Part shown: positions 11,316 to 23,003 of the stretch, piece by piece
Layout: each line of letters begins with the position of its first letter
Numbering within the stretch: the first letter of the stretch is position 1
Assembly (NCBI GenBank): GCA_018398575.1
Contig: JAGTXZ010000011.1
Span: 1,302,001 to 1,366,000 of the forward strand
Length of the DNA: 64,000 nucleotides
Source: Ampelomyces quisqualis
Taxonomy: Eukaryota > Ascomycota > Dothideomycetes > Pleosporales > Phaeosphaeriaceae
Direction: 5' to 3'
The notes under the pieces: model-generated
What the model saw: the letters and a program-made list of their open reading frames with translations, nothing else
What the model was told of the DNA's origin: nothing
The model's database searches: none
Position numbers and translations under genes: made by a program

Positions 11316-12576
11316 CTATTCTTTGCCTCCGAGATAGCGGTAGACGACCGAAAAGTCGCGCCCCTTGCACTTGTCGTCCTTCTCCGCAGCATCGTACAGC
11401 ACTCTCGCAGGCTCGCCCAGTGCGAGCTTAACGTCCGCCTCAGCCGCAGCCTTGAGCGCAAGCTTCAAGTCTTTGTTTGCGAGAGCAACTCCAAAGCCTC
11501 CCTCGTAGTCTCGGCCTGCTGGCGAGCCCTCAACCACACCTGGAACTGGGTTGTTAATCTCACTAGGCCAGCACTTGCCGGTGCTGATGTTGATCATGCC
11601 TGCAAGCGCCTTGGGGTCGAGACCCCATTTGATGCCCATGCTCATAGCCTCAGCGGTCGCGATATTGTTTAGTGCGAGCAAGTAGTTGTTTGCAAGCTTG
11701 CCCTTGAGCCCAGCACCCTGCTCGCCAAGATGCAGCACTCGTCGTCCCATCAGCAATAGAACTGCAGTAGCTCGCTCGACAGCTTCTGGTGCCGCGCCGA
11801 TCATAAAGGTCAGAGTGCCAGCTTGAGCACCCACAACACCTCCAGACATAGGGGCATCAATGAAAGTGCCTTGTCCAGACGAGGACGCAGCCTTGGCTAC
11901 TTCGCTGGAGGTCATTGGATCGATAGTGGAGCAATCAATGAATAAACGCTCTGTCTTGACACCGTCGGTAAGGAGTGTCAAAGGCTCAAGCATCTGTTCG
12001 AAGACATTCTTGACGTGCGAGGGCTCCGGCAAGGATGTGACAATAGTTTCCTTATTTCCGTCAGCCAGGGCGCCTCGATAGCATATTTGAAAAGTATAAT
12101 AAGGATATCTGCATCAGAGGATTGGCTATAATTTTTTGTGTAATCAGGATAAGGGTCACGAGTGACCCCCAACTTAGATCATTGATAGAACAATACATTC
12201 ATCATAGAAGTGCGAAAAGTAAAAGGAGCATACATACTGCTTTCTCTGCGACCTCTCGAACATTGTCAGCAACATGGACACCTTGTGGGTGTTCGTCGAG
12301 AAACTTTTTTGTGGCAGCAGTGTTCAAATCGTGTACGAACAGTGTGTCCGCTTCCGGGATCTTCGCCCTGAGATTTCTAGCCATAGGATAGCCTGCCAGA
12401 GGTGTTAAAATCAGGCAGACATGTGAGTAATGATGGGACTAACCCATTCGACCCAAGCCAATGAAACCCCATGTGGCTTGCAGGTTCTGTGAGCTTGAGA
12501 AGCATCTCGTTGAACCGTGGCGCACTGCCATGGACGAGGCTCCCCGCAGAGACGAAGCTATCGATGCCGTCCACAT
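11316..12576 (-). CDS. 3-hydroxyisobutyrate dehydrogenase, mitochondrial, three exons
   Basis: NAD+-dependent oxidation of 3-hydroxyisobutyrate to methylmalonate semialdehyde in valine breakdown, in the mitochondrial matrix (family knowledge). Exons on the minus strand: 12576-12444, 12392-12238, 12050-11316; introns of 51 and 187 bp; 340 aa, the usual size. The first about 35 residues (MWTASIASSLRGASS...) are Arg/Ser-rich without acids, like a mitochondrial presequence. The Rossmann motif GFIGLGRMGYPMARNL spans the first intron. Then come LPEPSHV, the substrate loop DAPMSGG, and the catalytic Lys region GLKGKLANN with the K-x3-N pattern. Intron 2 ends AAG after a CTGAC branch-like site 10 nt upstream; this acceptor is the least certain junction, but it is the one that brings in the conserved ETIVTSLPEP. 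A downstream in-frame Met (residue 16) would still leave a presequence. Confidence 0.9.
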
Positions 12577-13013
12577 GTTGTGCTTGTGGAGTCGAGGTGG
12601 CTACTTGGAAGGGCGTAGTCGAATTTGGCTGTACCGCACGCTGCGGTTGGACGCGGGCTCCCCTCTTGGGTCGGATTTGCTCAGCCGAGGTTGGGGTTAT
12701 TCAAGGAATGGGATTTGACAGTAAGCCTACCACCGCGGTTGCAGTGAGAGGAAAGGTTTTTGAAGGCATCGTGAGTTGATGTGAGCGTCCGGCCGCGCGC
12801 CAGTCTGCCGTCGGCCTTTGGAAGAGCTTGCAGCTGGAAGTTGGTGTTGTGATATGTGGACAGCCCGAAAATATTTCGTCTGTGTGGCATGAGCTCTTCC
12901 GTCCGAGCGCACGCTAAGCCCAATAAGCCCAAGGCATGCGACATCTCATCCCGCTTGCACAATTGTCATCACGACTTCACAAGTGCCCGACATGGTTGAG
13001 GGGGGAGACGTTA
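12577..13013. other. Intergenic: promoter of the dehydrogenase, last normal-composition DNA
   Basis: This is upstream of the dehydrogenase start. Overlapping open frames on both strands (12461-12779 plus, 12681-12962 minus) have no recognisable domain and partly overlap the dehydrogenase exon, so they are rejected. Base composition is still like region 1. Confidence 0.5.
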
Positions 13014-13130
13014 CGCCGCACCCCCATAAGAAGTATCGCGCACCCCCCTAAGACACTGCTAAGGCCAAATTAGCCAACTATCTTAAGTGAATTTAGCCCT
13101 GCACTCACATCAGGTTAGCCTCAAAAGTCT
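13014..13130. repeat. C-rich direct repeat at the edge of the AT-rich block
   Basis: Two copies of a C-rich sequence of about 17 bp, CGCCGCACCCCCATAAGA at 13014-13031 and TCGCGCACCCCCCTAAGA at 13036-13053, sit exactly where composition changes. The next 80 bp still contain undamaged CCA, TCA and TGA triplets; beyond about 13,130 these almost vanish. This may be an element terminus or simply the border of RIP spread. I cannot tell which. Confidence 0.5.
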
Positions 13131-13199
13131 AAAATCTAAACTTTTTAAAATCCTCTACTTTAATAGCATGAACATACACTTATATAACAATTTTTTATA

Positions 13200-14222
13200 G
13201 ATATATATAAGATCTACGTAATTAAAGTACCTATTCTATATCCTAGATACAGAAAGAATTTTAGGTATATAGGTAGCTTTAAAGAGCTTTATAACAGAGG
13301 CTTATAGAAGTATATAATACTTCTTCTAGAAGTATAGTATAGCTTTTTCTAGTTAAGAGCTATTTAGTATATATAGAAGCTAAGTAATACTATAGATTAA
13401 ATTGTTATAAGTAAAAAAGATTAAATTACTTGTTCTATACTATGTAAACATAGATTAGATTAAATATACTAAGCTAAGAGATAGCTTAATTAGTTAGTCT
13501 AGGTCTAAATAGACTTTTATTTCTTTAGTAATATACTTAAGTATTATACGTAATAACTCTTTAATCTACTAATTTATATACCCTGTTATATACCTCTTAG
13601 ATTAGGTAAACTTATTAGCTTACTTAATCTGTTTAGTAGATTAAAAGTAGTAATAGAAGTAAATAGTAAAGCTACTCTATATTATAGGCGTTTTGTTACT
13701 CTATTTATTAGCTGAAACGTATATTAGTAGTATATAAATTTCTAATTATTTACTATATATGTAACTAACTCTAATATAAGTATTATCTACTTAAAATTAT
13801 AGCCTATATTATTATAACTAGACCTTATATAAAGGTCTTATAAGTAGGTAGTTCTATAGAATAGGTATAAATAGACTATTAGTATAAGTTTACCTGTTTA
13901 CTAAGCTTTAATTTAAAGCGTTTATTATTACTTAGCTTATTAGCTAGGTAAGAGGCAGTCTGTTTACGCATGTTATTATAGAGTAAAATTGTATAATTAA
14001 GTAAGAAAGCGTATAAGTAAGCTTATTACCTAGTAGTTACGTTACTTAGGTATAAGAAGCTTACCTACTCTTATATTCTTATACTCTAGAGTATTAATTA
14101 ACTTATTAATTAACTTATAAACTAGCTACCTATCTATTAATTCTCTTTATTATCTACTTTATTAACTAGTTACTTAATCTTCTCTATTATAGTAAGTTTT
14201 TTCTACTCTTAAACTAGTTTAT
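13200..14222 (-). pseudogene. Unidentified ORF X, C-terminal piece (split by transposon T)
   Basis: Minus-strand translation reads as continuous protein sequence broken only by stops at Gln/Trp-type codons, the RIP signature. It includes QIGSQFISQLI-like and SYLANKLSNNKRF-like stretches once TAG/TAA are read as Gln. Read from the right-hand piece (59,438-60,110), with one copy of the TA duplication removed, the frame continues directly (VED then NKLV). I do not recognise the family. The left limit is uncertain; coding character fades below about 13,600. Confidence 0.5.
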
Positions 14223-14224
14223 TA

Positions 14225-14318
14225 CGTTAGAAAAACATAACGTTAGCAATATCTATAATATTAGCAACACTATTAACATAACTGTACTGCTAGCTACTAG
14301 ACAGTTTTTAACTATGCT
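14225..14318. repeat. T left terminus (type A end)
   Basis: About 95 bp match, in reverse complement, the right end of the 846-bp derivative at about 25,933-26,027, including AACTGTACTGCTAGCTACTA and the CGTTAG terminus. Differences are mostly transitions in the T copy, as expected from RIP. Confidence 0.75.
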
Positions 14319-14599
14319 CTACTATGCTAAGCAATAATAGTAATACTTAGTATACTATTATTAGTAGCCTAGTTTATAGAACTCTTTTGTAAAATAGTTT
14401 ATAGTTCTTGTATTTAATATAGCTTTACACTATCTGCACAACTATATTGCTAGTTAGTAGCCTGTTTTTAACTATGCCTAACTATAGTTTAAGTCTAAGG
14501 CAATTCTTTTAATAGCACTATTACTTAGTTTAAGTTTTACTATAAATCTATACTATTCTTGCGCTTTAAATTAATTTTGCGTTACGTCTACGTATATAC

Positions 14600-15897
14600 T
14601 TCTTTTATAACACTTTTTATATTCTTATACTTCTAAAACTAGGCTATGTATCTACTTAAGCGTTTTTTATTTTATAGCTTTACATAGTAGTGTACTGTAC
14701 TCTGCAGTTTTACTACTTAATTTACCTAATTTACACTAGCCTTTTAAGCTTTATAGAGATTTTCTTATTATAATTCTACTTAATCTCTTTTTCTTTTGTT
14801 ATTATACCTTATAGACTACTACACAATAATATCTTTATATTCTGCTTTTTTAGAACTTTTGTTTCTAGATTACTTTTTAGGTTATACAGAATAATGCTCT
14901 TACATACGTCTACTAGCTAGCTTAGTTAATATACTCTAAATATAAATTAGTCTTAGGTGCCCTGTTTGTCTTAAGGCTCTACAATTATAACCTTATTTGC
15001 CTTAATTAGCGTAATAGCTTCTGTAAACGCTATTAACGCTACTAAAATAAATGTTAAGTCTAAGTCTCTCTATTTTGCTAATATAGTGTCTATTTTAGAC
15101 TTTAGCATTTCTTTCTTTAGTAGAAGAACTGTATCTTTGCTAAATTTCTTTTAAAGCTCTATCTAGAGCACTAGTTACACATATAGTTTGTATAAGCTAA
15201 TAAAGATTTTAGCTTAAATATTACGTAGTACTGTTTAATTATCTACTAGGCTTTTCTAATTAAGATTAGGTCTAGTTTTAACATAAGTTCTTTTAGCCTT
15301 TAGCTTAATTGCTTTATACTTTGCACTATATATAAGTAGTAAGTTAAAGTTATTAGTAAACATTTCTTTGTTTAGCTACTAGAAGTACTATTAGATATAT
15401 ATTAATGTAAACTACTTAGTTTTCTTACTTCTTTTGCTTTTAAATAGCGCAGCCTTAAGCTAGGCTAGCATTAAGAATATTATAATACTTTGTATCTTAG
15501 CGCAGTTAAATATATATACGCTCTTAGCTTTTACGTTATTTAGCTTTTCTTATAGTAGTACTATCTTATATCTTGTTATTACGTTAGCTATAAGTAATTA
15601 AAAGTTATCTGTTTAGTATAGCTAGTAGAACGTTAGAAAGTTGCCCTTAATACCTAAAATCTTCTAGCCCTATAGGTCTTGCATAACTAGAGTTTAATGC
15701 AGTATAAACCTTACTATAATCTTCTTTCTTAACGCTATAAGCGCTATATACTTAAAAAAATTAAGTACATTTTTAAGATCTTCTTGTACCTTAGATAAGT
15801 AGGTGTTCTAGCCTTTTACTATAGCTAGGCCTAATATCTTTTTTATCTCTTTTATATCTATAATTTTCTTAATGCTTACGTATACAAAGTTAGTAGT
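14600..15897 (-). pseudogene. SNF2-helicase-like relic in T, C-terminal half
   Basis: The minus-strand translation is protein-like with stops at Gln/Trp sites. Toward the C-terminus it reads KVIIVEP, a gap, Q-FIFRVY, then a GQ-like position, then a VD-C--IILYN stretch. This spacing is like motif V-VI of SNF2 C-terminal helicases (xVIIxEPxxN...QxxxRxxRxGQ). Upstream it has KIVLL-EKL and YIFNCAKIQS, which resemble the start of a helicase C domain. Deleting E1 plus one AGTAA copy joins this piece in frame to 23,004-25,175. The family call is tentative; I could not find a clean Walker A or DEAH box in the N-terminal half. Confidence 0.4.
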
Positions 15898-15902
15898 AGT
15901 AA
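15898..15902. repeat. E1 target-site duplication, left copy (AGTAA)
   Basis: AGTAA directly precedes the 5' LTR and recurs at 22,999-23,003 directly after the 3' LTR. Five bases is the usual size for Ty3/Gypsy. Confidence 0.9.
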
Positions 15903-16202
15903 TATAATAAGCATATGCAAACATATGTCCTATCTAATACCTTATAAAGGCTTAGTAACAGATTATATAGAAGGCTAGTAGATTAGGACTAATAGCGCTC
16001 TAACAGCGCTCTAACTTAGCTCTTACGCCTACTATAAATATAAGCCTATAGCATTAGATAAAAGACAAGTTTCTCTTATTCTTCTGTACAAGACCTATAG
16101 GTATATAGCTAATCTAGAATCTCTGATATAACACGCACTCCTACATGCCTCTAATACGTATCTAATTTAATCCTAATAGCTGTACCTATCTGTGTTGTTA
16201 CA
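15903..16202 (+). repeat. E1 5' LTR
   Basis: 300 bp, starting TATAATAAGC (TG changed to TA) and ending TTGTTACA. The 3' LTR starts TGTAACAAGC, giving a perfect TGTAACAA/TTGTTACA terminal inverted repeat there. The two LTRs are collinear with scattered transitions. Confidence 0.93.
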
Positions 16203-16599
16203 TTACAAGAGAAACTTTGTACTACTAGTAATAGTATTTAGATAATATTGCAATTTACTTTTAAAAAGATTGTGTTAAAACGCACAGAATAACATCTAAA
16301 TTAAATCTGTTTGCAACCTTAAATCTATTAAACACAGTTAGGACCCCCTAGATCTTTTAACAGCTAAAGCCTTTAGGTTTAGATCTTTCTATTAATATAT
16401 AGTTAGGATTACTTTAGTAAAAGTTGCGTTTAGCGCTACAATAGAAACTTAGAGACTATTAATAACCTAGGAGTATTAGAGGTAACGCTAATAACTCTTC
16501 CTAAAGAACTAACTCTAGAAGCCTTCTTTTAAGACAACTCTGTATTAACTGTAACAACCTAGTAACAGAGTGCTAAAGTAAAAAAGACAGACACTAAGA

Positions 16600-17700
16600 A
16601 ACCCCTTTAGCCTAAAGCTAGACCTATACCTCTACTAAATCTAACTCTGCCTAAATAGAGGTTAATTAATTACAACAAGAACTAAAATAGGCGTTAGCAG
16701 AGATTAATTCCCTTAAGGAAGGACTAACTTATTTAGTAGAACTAGACAAGCCTCTACCTACTACTAAAACCTCTTAGAACTTTTCTGCACTTTGCTATTT
16801 ATCTAATAGCTCTACATTTAAGTACTTATATTGCTATAAAAGCTCTTGCTAACTTTAACAATCTAAGAAAACGCCTAATATAGACAATCTTAGTAATAGA
16901 AAAGATCTTACCTTTTGCTAATAGTAGGCCTCTATCTAGGATTAACTTAAAATTAACTTAGATTACTATTAGACTAAAAGACAACGTATAGCCTTAGTAT
17001 AGGGCTATACTATAAGATTAGCTAAGGGCTATCTTAAGCTATAATATTTATTAGATACTAATTAAGAGTAGTTCTAGAACGCTAAGTAAATAATTAAGCT
17101 ACTTAAGTCTTACTTTATTATAGGCAACAAGGTAGCTAAAAGCTGTGTAGCGTTTAATTAATTGCAAATAACAAAGGAGGAAACATTCTCTTTGTTTAAA
17201 GCTAGGTTTCTAAGTTCTGTAGTTAAGGGATAAGTACTCTCTTTAGAGTAGTTTTACTACTTGTAGACAAAAATTACGCTAGGACTATAAGCCTCTAACT
17301 TAGGATTTAGGCACTAATAGAAGAACTTATTTAATTAGATAGTAGAATACCTTACTGCCTACAATATAGAGTAGAAGAATAATCCTAACACATTTATATT
17401 ACTAGCTACTGCTAAATTACTAATTAGGCAGGCTCTGTAAACTAATTTGGAGCTAAATTAGACTACTACCTCTAGCACCCCAACACATTCTGCGCTAGCC
17501 TGTTAATTAATAATAGTGCGTCTCTCTACTAAGACCTCTAAACCTAATTAACAGAAGACTTCTAGTAGTTATTACAATTGTAGTAAACTAGGACACTACG
17601 CTAGTAATTGCACAAAGCCTTGTGTACGTTAGATAAAAGCTGTAGAAGTAGATAAGTTTAAAGATGCTTAAGAGTAACTTAATTAGGAGATATATTGTAC
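16600..17700 (+). pseudogene. E1 gag relic with CCHC knuckle
   Basis: A capsid-like charged region ends in a zinc knuckle near 17,570-17,612 that reads Y-x2-C-x4-H-x4-C (NCSKLGHYASNC), the first Cys having become Tyr. A Lys-rich tail follows. Numerous TAG/TAA stops occur at Gln/Trp positions. The start is not defined. Confidence 0.7.
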
Positions 17701-17829
17701 AAGAAACAGAAGCGCCTAAAAGAACACCTCTTTCTAGGCCTAAGCTATTACAACTTATCTTACCTTAACTTTTCTTATTTGTTTTATAGTCTCTATTTCC
17801 TTATACCTGCACTTCTCTATAACTAGAGT

Positions 17830-20800
17830 ATTAGTTTACGCCTTAACACTCTTGTTAACACTAGTGCTTAAGAGTTCCTATTTTTAAATTTACAAATTGC
17901 TTTATCTGTTTCTAAAGCCTTATATTAACCTATCTAGAAGCTTTCCTTTTAGGTTTAGGTGCGCAGCTTTAAGGATTAGATTACTTCTACAGTTACTTAA
18001 TATATTTAACTACACTTAAATATTAATAGCTAAAAGATTTTAAACTATCTCTTTTTTATTCTTAATCTTAGGTCTTAGGATTATATACTTAGCCTCTAAT
18101 AGTTAAGGCAATTTAAGATTTAATTAGACACAAATAGGTTACAGTTTATTTAGCTATCTAAGTACCCCTGTTTATACAATCTTTTACCCTCTATTCTTAC
18201 TATTCTACATTAAGCTATAGTGCTAGCTACTACCTATCTTAATATGCAACAACGCAACGCTTTATAGGAGAAAGAAGACTATTGTATCTGAAACAGTTCT
18301 TACTGTTGTTCTTCTTCTTCTATTTATTGTATTGTGGGATGCTTAAAGCTCCTCTTAGCCTAAAAAATCTTAGAGATTTCTTGCTCCCTAACTAAGCAAA
18401 ACAGTTTAGAGTCTAAATCTCCTCTAACTACCTGCATAGCCCTTATTTCTGCTAATGTATTCTACTTTATTATAAAGAAGCTACAGAACAAGTTTTTTAC
18501 AACAAGTTTCTATAAAATTAATAGGATCCTTGCCTCTAAGGACAACGCAGCTAATTAATGCTAACTAGATAAGTAATTACCTGCCTGTTACTTCTAGTAT
18601 TAAGATATATTTAGCAAGTTAGTAGTAGATTAATTACCTTCTTATTGTCTGTACAATTACAAGATTATTCTTAAAGAACTATTACTAAATGCGTTTAGTC
18701 TCCTGTATAAGCAAAATCAGAAGGAGCTTAAAGCTACTAAGGCCTATGTCTAGGAACACCTTTAGAAGAGTTTTATTAAGGCTAGCTAAAGTTCTTTTGC
18801 TTTACCTATCCTTTGTGTACACAAACTAAATAGAGATATACACATCTATATAGACTACTAGAAGATTAACGCCTTTATGCGCAAGGACGTCTATCTAATC
18901 CCTTGCATTAATAAGCTGCTATTATGTTCTTCTAAAGCTAAGATCTTTACTAAGTTTAACATTAGGGCTGCTTTTAACAAAATTTGTATAGATTCTAATT
19001 CTAAAGAGTATACTACTTTCTAAACCTGTTACAGTACCTATAAGTATAAGGTGCTCTCTTTTGGCTTGTGCAATAGACTAGCTACGTATTAGCGCTATAT
19101 AAATAATATACTAATTAATTATCTTAACAATTTCTGCATTACATATCTTAATAACATTCTAATCTACTCTAAGGATATAAACTTATATTAGGAACACGTC
19201 TAAAAGGTCCTAGAGCGCCTATATACTGCAGAACTCTAAGTAGATATTTAGAAGAGTAAATTCTATGTAACCTGTATAAAGTATCTAGGTTACGTTTTAA
19301 CAAACTAAGGCACTAAAGTTAACTCTAACAAGGTAAAAGTACTTTAAAACTAGGCTAAACCTACTACAATTACTAGCGTTAAGTTATTTCTTAGTTTTGC
19401 TAGTTTCTATTAACAATTTATTAATAATTTCTCTTGTGTAGCTAAACTAATTATAAAGCTTTAAAGTCTTTCTACACTGTTTAAATAGACTATAGACTGC
19501 TAATAGGCTTTTAATTAGATTAAAGCCTTACTCCTAGCAATTCCTACACTATTGCATTTTTATCCTAAGTATAATACAAAGTTAGAAACTAACGCGTCTA
19601 ATAGAGTAATAGCAGGAGTACTCTCTTAGAAGCACCCTAATAACAAGTAGTACTCTGTAGCGTTTTATAGTTACGCCCTATTTAGGGCTAAGCTTAATTA
19701 GGAAATATATAACAAAGAACTTTTTGCTATTCTAAAAGCGTTTAAGAAGTAGAGAGCTAAACTTACCTCTATATAGAGCTAAATCTAGGTGTATTTAGAT
19801 TACTGCTCCTTAGAATACTTTATAACTACTAAGGTTCTTAATACACGTTAAGCACAATAGGCAGAGATTATTACCTCTTTTAATTTCTGCATTAAGTACA
19901 GGCCTAGCAAGCTTAATAAGCAAGCTAATATCTTAAGCTAAAGAGAACAGGACGTTAGTAAGGTTAAGGCTGCCTAACAAGATAATAGATCTTATGTACT
20001 TCTAAGACCTAAACGCCTAAACCTCTAGGTTAACTCTAAACTAGCTTAGAACTACGTTTGTAATTAGCTAGAGATTAATGTATTAGCTATTTTAGTTTAC
20101 TCTATTAGTGCCTTCTTAAATATTAACTCTTTAGAACTAATTAAAGCTCTACTAGCAGAGAATTACTACTCCTTTAAGAAAAAACGCCTTACACTACTAT
20201 AGCTGTATTATGTCTAAGAAAGACTACTACTTTATTACTTACGCCTTTATGTACTTAGGAATTTCCTCTTGTGCACGTAACTAATTAGAGAAGCTTATAA
20301 TTAGGTATCTACTACCTACCTAAGCGCTATAAAGATAAATTAGCTCCTAGCTTAGTAATATTACTAAAAAGGCATAGAGGCTACATATAAACGCTATGTA
20401 CAAAACTGCGTATCCTGTTAAAGATCCTATCTAAGACAGCTCTAATTCTAAGGGTTCTTCTATTTGTTACTAATTCCTAATAGGCCTATGTAGCATTTGT
20501 GTATAGATTTTAAGACATTCCTAATAGATTGTTATAGCTATAATTAAATTATAGTTGTTATTAATTGTCTATCTAAGCAAGCTGTTTCTATTCCTTACTA
20601 CAAAATAATTAACGCTTAAGAAATAGCTTACTTATTTATCTAATAGGTATACTAATTTAGCTACACGCCTAAGAGTATAGTGTCTAACTATAGACTCTAG
20701 TTTATATCCTAATTCTAGTCTAAGTTCTGCAAGATCCTAGGCGTACAACTTAAGCTTTCTACAGCCTACTATAAACAAACTAATAGACAAACTAAGATTA

Positions 20801-21570
20801 TAAACAAGTATATTAATTAATAGTTAAGGTCCTTTGTATTCTATTACTAGGACAACTAGAGTAACCTCTTGCTAATAATTAATTAAGCCTAAGCTACGCT
20901 GCTACACTCTGCAATTAGTATAGCGCTATACTAGCTTCTGTTTAGATCTAAACTATAATAAAGCTAGAATTAGGTATTATCTCTCTTAAAACACAAAGAT
21001 ATAAATGTTAAGAATGCCTTAAGCTTAGCTACCTGCATATATAAAGCCTAGCGCACAGCTAAAGATAATATAGAGAAGGCGCAGCAATAGATAGCTGCTA
21101 AGGTAAATAAATATTATTAACCTGTTAATTAGGTAGTAGGTAATAAGGTTTACCTTCTAACCTAAAACCTATTTGTTACTTGCCTAAGTTGCAAACTTAC
21201 TAAATTGTAAAAAGGCCTTTTTAAAGTCTTAGAACAAGTTAGCTATTTATTCTAACTAAAGCTACCTAAAGGTTCTAAGATCTATAACGTGTTTGCTCTA
21301 GACGTCTTCTGCAAGAACTCTAACAACCCCCTGCCTAGTTAGCTAAGCCTAAACCTATCTAGCATCCTAATTTAAGGCGTTAAAGAATAGGAAGTTAAAG
21401 AAATCCTAGCTAGTATGCTATACTGCTCTATCCTAAAGTATTGTGTAAAATAGGTAGGCTATAATTCTAACTCTACCTAGTACAATACTTTAAACTTTAT
21501 AGGCGCTCTATACATATTATAAGCGTTTTATAAACGCTATCTAAAACAGCTAAGACCTCTACAAGCGTTA
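17830..21570 (+). pseudogene. E1 pol relic: PR, RT, RNase H, integrase, chromodomain
   Basis: The protease site reads LVNTSA in place of LVDTGA near 17,850. RT contains IDYRKINAF (18,860) and the catalytic box ITYLNNILIYSKD (19,140-19,180), with the two Asp changed to Asn. RNase H shows NASNRVIAGVLS (19,590). The integrase zinc region includes RYVQNCVSC (20,390); its core starts LCIDFKTFLIDCY (20,495), the second Asp reads Asn (IVSNYR), and the usual DGQTE has become NRQTK. A chromodomain-like segment (YCVK-VGYNSNST) at about 21,375-21,560 makes this a chromovirus. The Asp-to-Asn changes follow from G-to-A at CGA/TGA triplets. Confidence 0.88.
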
Positions 21571-21749
21571 GCTAAGTAGATTATAGCATAAGAAAAAGGA
21601 GTTAAAGATCTTACATTACTTTAAGATAACTATATTAGGGAAATTAAACTTAATATTATAACTACTACACTAGTAAGTAATAACTATTAACAATAGGAGT
21701 CTTACTCTTCTATTAGATCTAATAGTAGACTATAGCTACTCTTAGTAGA

Positions 21750-22330
21750 ACACTCTTAACTGTCTTACTCTCTAGGTATAGACACTAATATACTACCTAG
21801 TTTTCTTTTGTTTTAGATCTGCATACAAGAGCTGCTTAACTTTACTACTACTCTCTCTACCTCTTGCTCTACTCTAGCTACTACAAGAGTATCTACTAAC
21901 TCTGCTACTACTTTAACTAGCCTAGACATAGACTGCCTAAGAGTCTTTACCTCTCTAGCTATTGTCTTAACCTTCTTAGCTAACTTCTCCCTCTAGTAGT
22001 AAGCGCTAACTAGTAAGTTAGCAGTATTTAAGTTAGCTACTTATGCAGAGCTAACCTGTATAGTAGTAGCTAACTAAAACGCAGCTAACTATACGTTAGC
22101 CTTTTCTTTTACTACTACCTTGTCCTTCTTGTTACTACTTAAGGCAGCAAACATACAATTAAGGGCCTCTAAGAGACTATTATACTCTTAGCCTGCATTT
22201 TAAGAAACTAGCTAACACTTCTTATTTAAGAGTGTACAATAAGCACACTTCTTAGATACGTCTAAATAGAATCTAAACTTAATATTAAAATAGCTGCAGG
22301 CAAAAGCCCTTGCAGCCTGCAAGCAAATAA
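21750..22330 (-). pseudogene. E1 antisense ORF: Cys module plus coiled coil
   Basis: Lies between the chromodomain and the 3' LTR, convergent with pol. The minus-strand frame reads FACSYFNIKFRFYLD, then VSKKCAYCTLLNKKC, a short linker, then LLEALNCMFAALSS. Further on comes a long charged amphipathic stretch (EKLAKKVKTIAREVKTL, VVAELVDTL) typical of a coiled coil. Only Gln/Trp-type stops break it, so it was once coding. Similar ORFs sit at the same place and orientation in E2, E3 and E4. Function unknown. Confidence 0.6.
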
Positions 22331-22698
22331 CCTAATAGGCTAAGAGATAAGCCTTAAGAGAGACAAGAATAAGTATTATATGTATCTGCAAAACAGTTAG
22401 CTAGCAATTAAATTAGAAGAGTAGTTAGATAGCTGTAGGTATACAAACGTATAGAGGAGAGTGTAGAAAAGTAGTATACTAAAGGGCTAGCCTTATATAT
22501 ATGCTTAAAAACTTAAGGTAAAGTTAGGAACGTTAAACGCGCTAACGCGCAAGCTAAAACAATAACAAACAGCTATATTACGTTATCTTAAAATAAACTT
22601 AAGGTAAATAAGAATTTATAACAGTTTAGAGAAGTATCTAAAACAACACTAATACAGACCTAATTAATAGAGACTATTAATTTTAAGAAGAGAAGTAA

Positions 22699-22998
22699 TG
22701 TAACAAGCACATGTAAATACATGTTCTATCTAATACCTTACAAAGGCTTAGTAACAGATTATGTAGAGAGCTAGTAGATTAGGACTAATAGTACTCTAAC
22801 AGCGCTCTAACTTAGCTCTTACGCCTACTATAAATATAAGCCTATAGCATTAGATAGAAGACAAGTTTCTCTTGTTCTTCTGTACAAGACCTATAGGTGT
22901 ATAGCTAATCTAGAATCTCTGATACAATACGTACTTCTACATGCCTCTAATATATATCTAATTTAATCCTAATAGCTGTACCTACCTGCGTTGTTACA
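22699..22998 (+). repeat. E1 3' LTR
   Basis: 300 bp from TGTAACAAGC to TTGTTACA, followed by the AGTAA duplication at 22,999-23,003. It has the same length as the 5' LTR and is collinear with it throughout, including the CTCTGATA segment that escaped mutation in both copies. Confidence 0.93.
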
Positions 22999-23003
22999 AG
23001 TAA

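Larger units (their letters stand above)
15903..22998 (+). mobile_element. E1: Ty3/Gypsy chromovirus, complete but RIP-dead
   Basis: 7,096 bp. Two 300-bp LTRs are bounded by AGTAA duplications. Plus-strand order is gag, protease, reverse transcriptase, RNase H, integrase, chromodomain, which is the Ty3/Gypsy order. A minus-strand Cys/coiled-coil ORF lies between the chromodomain and the 3' LTR, and a purine run (AAGAAGAGAAG) just before the 3' LTR is a polypurine-tract candidate. Many stops and changed catalytic residues make it non-functional. Confidence 0.92.

Noticed and set aside
11978..12172. 64-codon minus frame inside the dehydrogenase gene
   Set aside because: It mostly covers intron 2 and shifts frame against the conserved LPEPSHV.
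12377..12574. 65-codon minus frame starting near the dehydrogenase start
   Set aside because: It is in another frame from the Rossmann motif and the presequence, and is a shadow of exon 1.
13036..13053. Telomere-like CCCTAA in the C-rich repeat
   Set aside because: There is a single CCCTAA in each context and no tandem array, so it is not telomeric.
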